A DNA stretch of 64,000 bases, taken from Streptomyces sp. MMG1121. GTDB lineage: Bacteria > Actinomycetota > Actinomycetes > Streptomycetales > Streptomycetaceae. Below the pieces are notes generated by a model. The model did no database searches. It had not been told where the DNA came from and saw only the letters and a program-made list of their open reading frames with translations. The stretch is taken from contig NZ_LGDV01000063.1 in the NCBI RefSeq assembly GCF_001280015.1, positions 1 through 64,000 on the forward strand, given 5' to 3'. Below, piece by piece: positions 33,333-42,398 of this stretch (the stretch's first letter is position 1; every line of letters begins with the position of its first letter). Made by a program: the position numbers and the translations under genes.

Positions 33333-35735
33333 ATGGCGGGGCTTTCTACTTCTCCATCGGTTCACCCCACATCCCTCGCAGCCGCGGTACTGACCGACGA
33401 CAACCGGGTCCTCGTGGCCGTCATCGCCGCGGTCGCCCTGGCCGCGCTGGTGGTCGCGGGGGTCCTGGTGCGTCAGGTGCTGGCCGCGGGCGAGGGCACC
33501 GACAGCATGAAGCGGATCGCCGAGGCGGTCCAGGAAGGTGCGAAGGCGTATCTCGCCAGGCAGTTGCGCACGCTCGGCGTATTCGCCGTCGTCGTCTTCT
33601 TCCTGCTCATGCTGCTGCCCGCGGACGACTGGAATCAGCGGGCCGGACGATCGGTGTTCTTCCTGATCGGGGCCGCCTTCTCGGCGGCCACCGGCTATAT
33701 CGGCATGTGGCTCGCCGTGCGCAGCAATGTGCGGGTCGCCGCGGCGGCCCGGGAGGCCACACCGGCACCAGGCGAACCGGAAAAGGATCTCACCACCGTT
33801 TCGCACACCGCGATGAAGATCGCATTTCGCACGGGCGGCGTCGTCGGCATGTTCACGGTGGGGCTCGGCCTGCTGGGCGCCTCCTGCGTGGTGCTGGTGT
33901 ACGCCGCCGACGCGCCGAAGGTGCTGGAGGGCTTCGGTCTCGGCGCCGCCCTGATCGCCATGTTCATGAGGGTGGGCGGCGGCATCTTCACCAAGGCCGC
34001 CGACGTCGGCGCCGACCTGGTCGGCAAGGTCGAGCAGGGCATTCCGGAGGACGATCCGCGCAATGCCGCGACCATCGCCGACAACGTGGGCGACAACGTC
34101 GGCGACTGCGCGGGCATGGCGGCCGACCTGTTCGAGTCGTACGCCGTGACACTGGTCGCCGCGCTGATCCTCGGCAAGGTCGCCTTCGGCGACTCCGGGC
34201 TGGCGTTCCCGCTGCTCGTGCCCGCCATCGGCGTCATCACCGCCATGATCGGCATCTTCGCGGTCGCCCCGCGCCGCGCCGACCGCAGCGGCATGACCGC
34301 GATCAACCGCGGCTTCTTCATCTCCGCGGTGATCTCGCTCGTGCTGGTCGCGGTCGCGGTCTTCGTCTACCTGCCGTCGAAGTACTCCGACCTGCACGGT
34401 GTGACGGACGCGGCGATCAGGGGCAAGGACGGCGATCCGCGGATCCTCGCCCTCGTCGCGGTCGCCATCGGCATCCTGCTCGCCGCCGTCATCCAGCAGC
34501 TCACCGGCTACTTCACCGAGACCAACCGCCGACCGGTGCGGGACATCGGCAAGACCTCCCTCACGGGCCCCGCCACCGTCGTGCTGTCCGGCATCTCGCT
34601 CGGCCTGGAATCCGCCGTCTACACCGCGCTGCTCATCGGGCTCGGCGTGTACGGCGCGTTCCTGCTCGGCGGTACGTCGATCATGCTGGCGCTGTTCGCG
34701 GTGGCCCTGGCCGGCACCGGCCTGCTCACCACGGTCGGCGTGATCGTCGCCATGGACACCTTCGGGCCGGTCTCCGACAACGCCCAGGGCATCGCCGAGA
34801 TGTCCGGCGACGTCGAGGGCGCGGGCGCGCAGGTGCTCACCAACCTGGACGCGGTCGGCAACACCACCAAGGCCATCACCAAGGGCATCGCGATCGCGAC
34901 CGCCGTCCTGGCGGCGTCGGCGCTCTTCGGCTCGTACCGCGACGCGATCACGACGAACGTGCAGGACGTCGGGGCGCAGCTCACCGGGCCGGGCGCGCCG
35001 CTGAGCCTGTCCCTGGACATCTCGCAGCCCAACAACCTCGTCGGCCTCATCGCGGGCGCCGCGGTCGTCTTCCTCTTCTCCGGACTGGCCATCAGCGCCG
35101 TGTCGCGTTCGGCGGGTTCGGTGGTGTACGAGGTGCGGCGGCAGTTCCGCGAGCACCCCGGGATCATGGACTACACCGAGAAGCCCGAGTACGGGCGGGT
35201 CGTCGACATCTGCACCAAGGACGCCCTGCGGGAGCTGGCCACACCGGGTCTGCTCGCCGTGATGGCGCCCATCTTCGTCGGCTTCACCCTCGGCGTCGGC
35301 GCGCTCGGCTCCTACCTCGCCGGAGCGATCGGCGCGGGCACGCTGATGGCGGTGTTCCTCGCCAATTCCGGCGGCGCCTGGGACAACGCCAAGAAGCTGG
35401 TGGAGGACGGCCACCACGGCGGCAAGGGCAGCGAAGCCCACGCGGCCACGGTGATCGGCGACACGGTCGGCGACCCCTTCAAGGACACCGCCGGACCCGC
35501 GATCAACCCGCTGCTGAAGGTCATGAACCTGGTCTCGCTGCTCATCGCGCCCGCGGTGATCAAGTTCTCCTACGGCAGTGACAAGAGCGTCGGCGTACGG
35601 ATCCTGATCGCGGCCCTCGCTCTGATGGTGATCAGCATCGCCGTGTACATCTCCAAGCGGCGCGGTATCGCCGTCGGCGACGACGAGAGCGCCGAGCGGA
35701 TCTCCAACTCACCGAACACGGCGGTGGTTTCGTAG
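33333..35735 (+). CDS. hppA: K+-insensitive proton-translocating pyrophosphatase
   Basis: 800-residue membrane pyrophosphatase with about 16 transmembrane helices that couples PPi hydrolysis to proton export. The substrate-site motifs are GGGIFTKAADVGADLVGKVE, DNVGDNVGDCAGMAADLFE and the C-terminal GDTVGDPFKDTAGPAINPL. The determinant GNTTKAITKG has Lys where K+-dependent enzymes have Ala, so this is the K+-independent class. ATG 33333 has a strong AAGGAGG. It is flanked by the bldG operon and its own hairpin terminator. Confidence 0.96.
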   Translation: MAGLSTSPSVHPTSLAAAVLTDDNRVLVAVIAAVALAALVVAGVLVRQVLAAGEGTDSMKRIAEAVQEGAKAYLARQLRTLGVFAVVVFFLLMLLPADDWNQRAGRSVFFLIGAAFSAATGYIGMWLAVRSNVRVAAAAREATPAPGEPEKDLTTVSHTAMKIAFRTGGVVGMFTVGLGLLGASCVVLVYAADAPKVLEGFGLGAALIAMFMRVGGGIFTKAADVGADLVGKVEQGIPEDDPRNAATIADNVGDNVGDCAGMAADLFESYAVTLVAALILGKVAFGDSGLAFPLLVPAIGVITAMIGIFAVAPRRADRSGMTAINRGFFISAVISLVLVAVAVFVYLPSKYSDLHGVTDAAIRGKDGDPRILALVAVAIGILLAAVIQQLTGYFTETNRRPVRDIGKTSLTGPATVVLSGISLGLESAVYTALLIGLGVYGAFLLGGTSIMLALFAVALAGTGLLTTVGVIVAMDTFGPVSDNAQGIAEMSGDVEGAGAQVLTNLDAVGNTTKAITKGIAIATAVLAASALFGSYRDAITTNVQDVGAQLTGPGAPLSLSLDISQPNNLVGLIAGAAVVFLFSGLAISAVSRSAGSVVYEVRRQFREHPGIMDYTEKPEYGRVVDICTKDALRELATPGLLAVMAPIFVGFTLGVGALGSYLAGAIGAGTLMAVFLANSGGAWDNAKKLVEDGHHGGKGSEAHAATVIGDTVGDPFKDTAGPAINPLLKVMNLVSLLIAPAVIKFSYGSDKSVGVRILIAALALMVISIAVYISKRRGIAVGDDESAERISNSPNTAVVS

Positions 35736-35772
35736 CCGTACCGCTGGTTCCCTTCGAAAAGCCCTGCTCAAC

Positions 35773-35810
35773 GGGCGGGCGGGTGGCGCGTGCTGACGTG
35801 CCGCCCGCCC
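35773..35810 (+). terminator. hppA hairpin terminator
   Basis: GGGCGGGCGG (35773-35782) pairs perfectly with CCGCCCGCCC (35801-35810); an inner GCACG-type stem extends it. It begins 37 nt past the hppA stop. Confidence 0.8.
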
Positions 35811-35818
35811 GCTCGCGT

Positions 35819-35890
35819 CTGTGGGCATGGCTGTGGGCACGGCCGTGGACACGGCTGTGGGCATGGCTGTGGGCACCTCTGTGGCCCCGC
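35819..35890. repeat. Six 12-bp direct repeats (CTGTGGGCAYGG type)
   Basis: Consecutive units at 35819, 35831, 35843, 35855, 35867 and 35879 follow CTGTGGGCATGG / CTGTGGGCACGG / CCGTGGACACGG / CTGTGGGCATGG / CTGTGGGCACCT / CTGTGGCCCCGC. Units 1 and 4 are identical. They lie between the hppA terminator and the next lipoprotein gene and resemble regulator-binding iterons. Confidence 0.88.
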
Positions 35891-36021
35891 CCACGTGGTG
35901 AGCCTTCTCTCTCATGGTGGAAAGAGTCACAAAGGGCGCTTTAGGGGGCGTACGGGGTGTGGGGGGTGTGCGTCCGACGTGTAGGGTCCGTGGGCCGAGA
36001 GCCAGGGAAGGGACCGATCCG

Positions 36022-36624
36022 GTGAACAAGAAGCTCGCGGCCGCGCTGTCCGGCGGTGCGGTACTCGTGGTGACGCTGACGGGATGCACCAGCAGCGGAG
36101 GCAGCAAGGGGCCCGACCCCAAGCTGGTCGCCTGGGCCAAGACGGTGTGCGACCCGCTGCCCGCGCAGCAGGCGAAGATCTCGGGGGCCAACGCCTCGCT
36201 CAAGGCGGTCGCGCAGGACGGTCCCCCGAAGGACGTTCAGAAGACCGACTCCCAGGCCTTCCAGGACCTGGCCGACGGCTTCAAGGCGCGTGCCACCACC
36301 CTGAGCAGCGCCGGGGCGCCTCCGGGTGTCGACGGCGGTGCGGCGAAGCAGCAGGACGCCGTCAAGAAGCTCACGGCCCTGTCCGCGGCCTACGCCGACC
36401 TGAAGAAGCAGGTGGACGGGCTCGACACCAAGGACCAGACGAAGTTCGCCTCCGGTCTGGGCGACCTCTCGGATCGGATGAAGGCGGTGTCGGCCCAGTA
36501 CGACAGTGCGATCACCGCCTTGGAGGGCCTGGAGAAGGGCGACGTCAACCAGGCGGTGGCCAAGCAGGCGGGCTGCACGAAGGCCTCCTCGGCCTCCGCG
36601 TCGCCGTCGGCCAGCAAGGGCTGA
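36022..36624 (+). CDS. Small lipoprotein of unknown function (SCO3546-like)
   Basis: 200-residue exported protein: signal peptide with lipobox LTGC (Cys22), a Ser/Gly linker, then an all-helical domain (about residues 35-180) with heptad-like spacing and two cysteines (KTVCDPL and QAGCTKA) that could form a disulfide. The C-terminus is Ser/Ala-rich. GTG 36022 has AAGGGACC upstream; an upstream in-frame start would add an unlikely Arg/Gly-rich leader. Function is not known; the coiled-coil-like body suggests a cell-envelope structural role. Confidence 0.8.
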   Translation: MNKKLAAALSGGAVLVVTLTGCTSSGGSKGPDPKLVAWAKTVCDPLPAQQAKISGANASLKAVAQDGPPKDVQKTDSQAFQDLADGFKARATTLSSAGAPPGVDGGAAKQQDAVKKLTALSAAYADLKKQVDGLDTKDQTKFASGLGDLSDRMKAVSAQYDSAITALEGLEKGDVNQAVAKQAGCTKASSASASPSASKG

Positions 36625-36652
36625 GTCACCCGCCGCGGGCCACAATGGGGGC

Positions 36653-38173
36653 GTGACTGACTCCGGACTCGCCTCCTTGCCCGCTTCCGACCGGCCCGAC
36701 ACCGCCGCGCGCCTGCGTGAGGCGCTGCTGGCCGCCTCCTTCACCGCCGACGGGCTGCTCGACCTGCTCGGCGCCCCCGCGTACGCGGCGCTGGCCCGCA
36801 GCGAGACCGTGCCCGCCCTGCGTGCGACCCGTGGCGACACGCCGCTGGAGACGCTCGTGCGGCTGTTCCTGCTCCAGCAACCGGTGCCGTACGCGCGCGT
36901 GGCGCACGTTCTGCCGGTCGAGGACGCCCTCGAATCCGGGTGGCTCACGCGCGTGGGCGGCGACGAGGTGGCCGCGACCGTGGACGTACGGCCCTACGGC
37001 GGCCCTGATGGCGAGGACTGGTTCATCGTCTCCGACCTGGGCTGCGCGGTCGGCGGCGCGGGCGGCGTCGGACAGCACGACGAGGGTGTCGTCCTGGGCG
37101 TCGGCGGCGCCTCCACGACCCTCGCCGGCATCACCGTCCGTACGCCGGTCGCCGCCGCCCTGGACCTCGGCACCGGGTCCGGCATCCAGGCGCTGCACGC
37201 CGCCCAGCACGCCACGCGCGTGACGGCGACGGACCTCAACCCGCGCGCGCTGCACATCACCGCGCTCACGCTGGCGCTGTCCGGCGCACCGGCGGCCGAT
37301 CTGCGCGAGGGCTCGCTCTTCGAACCGGTCCGGGACGACGAGACGTTCGACCTGATCGTGTCGAACCCGCCGTTCGTCATCTCGCCCGGCGCCCGGCTGA
37401 CGTACCGGGACGGCGGGATGGGCGGGGACGATCTGTGCCGCTCACTCGTTCAGCAGGCGGGGGAACGGCTGAACGAGGGCGGGTTCGCGCAGTTCCTCGC
37501 CAACTGGCAGCACGTCGCAGGGGAGGACTGGCAGGACAGACTCAGGTCGTGGGTGCCGCGCGGGTGCGATGCCTGGATCGTGCAGCGCGAGGTACAGGAC
37601 GTCACGCAGTACGCCGAGCTGTGGCTGAGGGACGCCGGTGACCACCGGGGGGATCCGGCGGACTACCAGGCGCGTTACGACGCCTGGCTCGACGAGTTCG
37701 AGGCGCGCAAGGTCAAGGCGGTCGGCTTCGGCTGGATCACCCTGCGCCGGACGGGTACCGCCGAGTCCGTCGTCACCGTGGAGGAGTGGCCGCATCCGGT
37801 CGAGCAGCCTCTCGGGGACGCGATCCGGGCGCACTTCGAGCGTCTCGACTATCTCCGGGAGCACGACGACGCGGCGCTGCTCGAAGGCCACTTCAAGCTG
37901 ACCGCCGAGGTCGTCCAGGAGCAGGTCGGCCTGCCCGGCGCCGAGGACCCGGAGCACGTGGTGCTGCGCCAGCACCGCGGGATGCGCCGGGCCACGAAGG
38001 TGGACACGGTCGGCGCGGGCTTCGCGGGCGTCTGCGACGGCACGCTCAGCGCGGGCCGCATCCTGGACGCCATCGCCCAACTCATGGGCGAGTCCCCGAC
38101 ATTGCTCCGCGACCGCACCCCCGCCCAGATCCGGTTGCTGGTGGAACAGGGGTTCTTGGAGCCGGTGGGCTGA
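36653..38173 (+). CDS. SAM-dependent methyltransferase (HemK/N6-adenine-type NPPF)
   Basis: 506-residue protein with a central class I methyltransferase domain. Motif I is ALDLGTGSGIQAL (about residues 166-178) and motif IV is VSNPPFVISP. An NPP(F/Y) motif indicates methylation of an amide or exocyclic amino group, as in HemK/PrmC, RlmG or DNA adenine enzymes. The N-terminal 150 residues and C-terminal 200 residues are actinobacteria-specific. CACAAT 6 nt before GTG 36653 suggests a leaderless start. The substrate is unassigned. Confidence 0.85.
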   Translation: MTDSGLASLPASDRPDTAARLREALLAASFTADGLLDLLGAPAYAALARSETVPALRATRGDTPLETLVRLFLLQQPVPYARVAHVLPVEDALESGWLTRVGGDEVAATVDVRPYGGPDGEDWFIVSDLGCAVGGAGGVGQHDEGVVLGVGGASTTLAGITVRTPVAAALDLGTGSGIQALHAAQHATRVTATDLNPRALHITALTLALSGAPAADLREGSLFEPVRDDETFDLIVSNPPFVISPGARLTYRDGGMGGDDLCRSLVQQAGERLNEGGFAQFLANWQHVAGEDWQDRLRSWVPRGCDAWIVQREVQDVTQYAELWLRDAGDHRGDPADYQARYDAWLDEFEARKVKAVGFGWITLRRTGTAESVVTVEEWPHPVEQPLGDAIRAHFERLDYLREHDDAALLEGHFKLTAEVVQEQVGLPGAEDPEHVVLRQHRGMRRATKVDTVGAGFAGVCDGTLSAGRILDAIAQLMGESPTLLRDRTPAQIRLLVEQGFLEPVG

Positions 38174-38853
38174 GGGGACTTGGGCCGGGGCCTGGGCTGG
38201 GCCGTGCTGTGTGGGCGGAGTTTCGCCGAGCGGCGAACCGGGCCGGTGGGCCGAGGCCGCGTGGCGAAGCGCCGGGCTCGGATCGCGAGCGGGTAGGCCG
38301 GGCCCATGGGCCCGGCCTGCGGACCAGGTCGGCGGGTCGAGCCTGTGTGTCGGGCCGCGGGTTGAGTGCGAGTGGGGTCGGCTGCGCCGCCCTGCGGCCC
38401 TGCCGCCCTGCCGTGTCGGCGGGCTGGGCGGCGTCCTGGGCCTGCGAGCCGAGTCGGAGGAGGTCAGAGGAGAGGGCCCTGCCGTCGGAACCGGCGGAGC
38501 TGACTCCGTCAGCCGGGCCCGCGGGTGCCGCACGGGGGAGTGCCGGGGCAGGTGGCGTAGGCCGGGTGCCCCTGCCGTCGTAGGCGCGGTCGGACCGTGT
38601 CGGCACCGGGGCGGGATCTTCGTCGTATGCCCGTGGCACGGGACCGGAATCCGTGGGACGGGGTGCCGGACGCGCCGAGAGTGTGAAAAAGGCCGGAAAA
38701 GAATGCGCGCCGGAGTGATGACGAACAGGTTCGATCGGGTGTTCGAGATCGAGATGGCCTGCGGTTCACCCCGATGTCGCCTGCTCGCCTCCCGTGCGTG
38801 ACACCCTCCCCGCGCTGGGCAAGGCCGGACGGCACGGAAGGGGTGCGCGGGGG
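38174..38853. other. G-rich intergenic stretch without supportable genes
   Basis: About 680 bp of strongly G-biased, low-complexity sequence rich in GGGCC and GCGGG words. Several long frames exist on both strands, but their codon use and composition follow the base bias rather than a protein. A short frame at 38704-38802 has neither RBS nor recognisable product. Confidence 0.45.
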
Positions 38854-39051
38854 ATGGAGAGCGGGCCGGCGATCTTCGCGGGAGTGGTGTTCGCCCTGTT
38901 CGGAGGCGCCCTGCTGGCCTGGACCGGCACTCGCGTCCGGCGCCGGGAGCCAGTGGCGCACGGTGTGAACCGGGTCGCATCGGCCACCCTCGCGAGCGTG
39001 GCCGGGACGGTCGCTCTGGCACTCGGTGTGTACTGCCTGACCCGCCTCTGA
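38854..39051 (+). CDS. Small membrane protein (hypothetical)
   Basis: 65-residue protein with two hydrophobic helices (about residues 5-22 and 43-62) separated by a basic loop, TRVRRREPVAHG, suggesting a hairpin membrane protein with both ends outside. ATG 38854 is preceded by GGAAGGGG; GTG 38794 would add 20 charged residues. Position agrees with SCO3544 of S. coelicolor. Function unknown. Confidence 0.6.
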   Translation: MESGPAIFAGVVFALFGGALLAWTGTRVRRREPVAHGVNRVASATLASVAGTVALALGVYCLTRL

Positions 39052-39319
39052 CGTCGGCAGGTGTGCCGCGGCGGGTGTGCCGCGGGAGTAAGGGGAGGGT
39101 CACGCTCCGGACATGGGCCGCGGGGCCGCCGGGCACTCCGGGCGGCAGGAATGGCGGTAGTCGGGTTACCGTTCGAGTGGCCGTTGTGGGCTTTTCCCGT
39201 TTGACACGGGGGCGGGATGTACCGTCACACTCCGCAGCGTCACACGTGCCAGCAGTACGCCGCGACCCCGGGACGAAGGACTGGGGAGGCCACAGCGTCG
39301 ACCGGAGAGAAGAGCGAAG

Positions 39320-42169
39320 TTGTCCCCGACCAGCGAGACCGCACAGGGCGGCCGCCGACTCGTCATCGTCGAGTCGCCTGCCAAGGCGAAGACGATCAAG
39401 GGCTACCTCGGCCCTGGCTATGTAGTCGAGGCGAGCGTCGGGCACATCCGTGACCTTCCCAACGGCGCCGCCGAGGTGCCCGAGAAGTACACCGGCGAGG
39501 TCCGCCGCCTCGGTGTGGACGTAGAACATGACTTCCAGCCGATCTATGTCGTCAACGCTGACAAGAAGGCCCAGGTCAAGAAGCTCAAGGACCTGCTGAA
39601 GGATTCCGACGAGCTCTTCCTCGCCACCGATGAGGACCGGGAGGGCGAGGCGATCGCCTGGCACCTCCAGGAGGTCCTCAAGCCGAAGATCCCCGTCAAG
39701 CGGATGGTCTTCCACGAGATCACCAAGGACGCGATCCGCGACGCCGTCGCCAACCCGCGCCAGCTCAACCAGAAGCTGGTCGACGCCCAGGAGACCCGTC
39801 GCATCCTCGACCGTCTCTACGGCTACGAGGTCTCGCCGGTCCTGTGGAAGAAGGTCATGCCCCGGCTGTCGGCCGGCCGCGTCCAGTCCGTCGCGACACG
39901 TCTCGTCGTCGAGCGGGAACGCGAGCGCATCGCGTTCCGTTCTGCTGAGTACTGGGACCTGACGGGCACCTTCGCGACCGGCCGCGCGGGAGACCCGTCG
40001 GACCCGTCGTCGCTGGTCGCCCGCCTGCAGACCGTCGACGGGAGGCGGGTCGCGCAGGGCCGCGACTTCGACTCCCTGGGACAACTCAAGAGCGAGAACA
40101 TCCTCCACCTCGACGAGGCGACCGCCCGCGCCCTCGCCGCCGCCCTGGAGAACACCCGTTTCTCCGTTCGCTCCGTCGAGTCCAAGCCGTACCGCCGCTC
40201 GCCGTACGCCCCGTTCCGTACGACGACGCTGCAGCAGGAGGCCAGCCGCAAGCTCGGCTTCGGCGCGAAGGCCACGATGCAGGTCGCGCAGAAGCTGTAC
40301 GAGAACGGCTACATCACGTACATGCGTACGGACTCCACGACGCTGAGCGACACGGCGATCGCAGCGGCCCGCGCGCAGGTCACGCAGCTCTACGGCGCCG
40401 ACTACCTGCCCCCGCAGCCGCGCACCTACGCCGCCAAGGTCAAGAACGCGCAGGAGGCCCACGAGGCGATCCGCCCCTCGGGCGATCGTTTCCGCACTCC
40501 CGCCGAGACCGGCCTGACCGGCGACCAGTTCAAGCTCTACGAGCTGATCTGGAAGCGGACCGTCGCCTCCCAGATGAAGGACGCGACCGGCAACAGCGTG
40601 ACCGTGAAGATCGGCGGCACCGCCACCGACGGCCGGGACGTCGAGTTCAGCGCCTCCGGCAAGACGATCACCTTCCACGGCTTCCTGAAGGCCTACGTCG
40701 AGGGCGCCGACGACCCGAACGCCGAGCTGGACGACCGCGAGCGCCGGCTGCCCCAGGTCGCCGAGGGCGACGCGCTGTCGGCCGAGGAGATCACGGTCGA
40801 CGGCCACGCCACCAAGCCCCCGGCGCGCTACACCGAGGCCTCCCTGGTCAAGGAGCTGGAAGAGCGCGAGATCGGCCGCCCGTCGACGTACGCGTCGATC
40901 ATCGGCACGATCCTCGACCGCGGCTACGTCTTCAAGAAGGGCACGGCCCTGGTGCCGTCCTTCCTGTCCTTCGCCGTGGTCAACCTCCTGGAGAAGCACT
41001 TCGGGCGGCTCGTCGACTACGACTTCACCGCCAAGATGGAGGACGACCTCGACCGCATCGCGGCCGGTGAGGCGAAGGCCGTGCCGTGGCTGAAGCGCTT
41101 CTACTTCGGCGAAGGCACCGGTCACGGAGGCGCCGCCGAGGCGGGCAACGGCGACGGGGACCACCTCGGTGGCCTCAAGGAGCTGGTGACCGACCTGGGT
41201 GCGATCGACGCGCGCGAGGTGTCGTCGTTCCCCGTGGGCAACGACATCGTGCTCCGCGTCGGCCGCTACGGCCCCTACATCGAGCGTGGCGAGAAGGACA
41301 CCGAACAGCACCAGCGCGCCGACATCCCCGACGACCTGGCGCCGGACGAGCTGACCGTCGAGCTGGCCGAGGAGCTGCTGGCCAAGCCCAGCGGTGACTT
41401 CGAGCTGGGCGCCGACCCGGCGACGGGCCACCAGATCGTCGCCAAGGCCGGCCGCTACGGCCCGTACGTCACGGAGATCCTCCCCGAGGGCACCCCGAAG
41501 ACCGGCAAGAACGCGGTCAAGCCGCGTACGGCTTCGCTCTTCAAGTCGATGTCGCTCGACACGGTGACGCTCGACGAAGCGCTGAAGCTGATGTCGCTGC
41601 CGCGCGTCGTCGGCGCCGACGCCGAGGGCCAGGAGATCACCGCGCAGAACGGCCGCTACGGCCCGTATCTGAAGAAGGGCACGGACTCGCGCTCGCTGCA
41701 GTCCGAGGACCAGCTCTTCACGATCACGCTGGAAGAGGCGCTGGCGATCTACGCCCAGCCCAAGCAGCGTGGCCGGGCCGCCGCCAAGCCGCCGCTGAAG
41801 GAGCTGGGCGAGGACCCGGTCTCCGGCAAGCCGGTCGTGGTCAAGGACGGCCGCTTCGGTCCGTACGTCACCGACGGCGAGACCAACGCGACCCTCCGCT
41901 CCGGCGACAGCGTCGAGGAGATCACCCCCGAGCGCGGCTTCGAGCTGCTCGCCGAGAAGCGCGCGAAGGCGCCCGCCAAGAAGACCGCGAAGAAGACGGC
42001 CCCGGCGAAGAAGATCGCGGCCAAGAAGACGGCCCCGGCGAAGAAGACCGCGGCCAAGAAGACGGCGGCGAAGAAGACGACCGCGGCCGCGAAGAAGACC
42101 ACGGCGAAGAAGACCACCGCCAAGAAGGCGACGGCTTCCAAGGCGACGGCTTCCGGCACGGAGGACTGA
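39320..42169 (+). CDS. topA: DNA topoisomerase I
   Basis: 949-residue type IA topoisomerase that relaxes negative supercoils. The TOPRIM domain begins RRLVIVESPAKAKTIKGYLG with DEDREGEAIAWH, and the active-site Tyr is near residue 334 in GYITYMRTDST. The zinc-finger region is replaced by cysteine-free TopA C-terminal repeats (GRYGPY and GRFGPY copies). Residues about 885-945 are lysine-alanine-threonine repeats (AKKTA units) that stabilise the DNA complex in Streptomyces TopA. TTG start 39320 with GGAGAGAAGAG upstream; the N-terminus MSPTSE matches known enzymes. Confidence 0.96.
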   Translation: MSPTSETAQGGRRLVIVESPAKAKTIKGYLGPGYVVEASVGHIRDLPNGAAEVPEKYTGEVRRLGVDVEHDFQPIYVVNADKKAQVKKLKDLLKDSDELFLATDEDREGEAIAWHLQEVLKPKIPVKRMVFHEITKDAIRDAVANPRQLNQKLVDAQETRRILDRLYGYEVSPVLWKKVMPRLSAGRVQSVATRLVVERERERIAFRSAEYWDLTGTFATGRAGDPSDPSSLVARLQTVDGRRVAQGRDFDSLGQLKSENILHLDEATARALAAALENTRFSVRSVESKPYRRSPYAPFRTTTLQQEASRKLGFGAKATMQVAQKLYENGYITYMRTDSTTLSDTAIAAARAQVTQLYGADYLPPQPRTYAAKVKNAQEAHEAIRPSGDRFRTPAETGLTGDQFKLYELIWKRTVASQMKDATGNSVTVKIGGTATDGRDVEFSASGKTITFHGFLKAYVEGADDPNAELDDRERRLPQVAEGDALSAEEITVDGHATKPPARYTEASLVKELEEREIGRPSTYASIIGTILDRGYVFKKGTALVPSFLSFAVVNLLEKHFGRLVDYDFTAKMEDDLDRIAAGEAKAVPWLKRFYFGEGTGHGGAAEAGNGDGDHLGGLKELVTDLGAIDAREVSSFPVGNDIVLRVGRYGPYIERGEKDTEQHQRADIPDDLAPDELTVELAEELLAKPSGDFELGADPATGHQIVAKAGRYGPYVTEILPEGTPKTGKNAVKPRTASLFKSMSLDTVTLDEALKLMSLPRVVGADAEGQEITAQNGRYGPYLKKGTDSRSLQSEDQLFTITLEEALAIYAQPKQRGRAAAKPPLKELGEDPVSGKPVVVKDGRFGPYVTDGETNATLRSGDSVEEITPERGFELLAEKRAKAPAKKTAKKTAPAKKIAAKKTAPAKKTAAKKTAAKKTTAAAKKTTAKKTTAKKATASKATASGTED

Positions 42170-42179
42170 CGCCCGGTCG

Positions 42180-42207
42180 GAGGCCGGCGGACTCTCCCGC
42201 CGGCCTC
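42180..42207 (+). terminator. topA hairpin terminator
   Basis: GAGGCCGGCGG-ACTCTC-CCGCCGGCCTC, an 11-bp perfect stem 10 nt after the topA stop. Confidence 0.85.
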
Positions 42208-42313
42208 ACGGCTCGGGCCTGACGGCTGCGTCCCTGGCTCCCGGCCTCGGCTGGCTTCGGCCCCGGCCTCGGCTGGCCCCGGCCTGGCTTCGGCTTCGGC
42301 TTCGCTGAGCGAA

Positions 42314-42342
42314 CGCCCCGGCATCACTTTGATGTCGGGGCG
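42314..42342. terminator. Second hairpin between topA and tmk fusion
   Basis: CGCCCCG-G-CATCA-CTT-TGATG-T-CGGGGCG, a 12-bp stem with one internal mismatch, 45 bp before the promoter of the next gene. It may back up topA termination or insulate the tmk promoter. Confidence 0.6.
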
Positions 42343-42398
42343 TGTGCATGTGCGGACAGGCGAGGTGTGGTGTCGGTGGCTGCCGATAGGCTGAACGC

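Noticed and set aside
37442..41431. 1329-residue open frame on the minus strand opposite the methyltransferase and topA
   Set aside because: It is antisense to clearly identified genes and arises from high GC in the third codon position. The translation is Arg/Gly/Val-rich and has no domain.
41960..42160. Lysine codon repeat tract as a possible mobile or foreign insertion
   Set aside because: The AAG-rich repeats are the known lysine-rich C-terminus of Streptomyces TopA.
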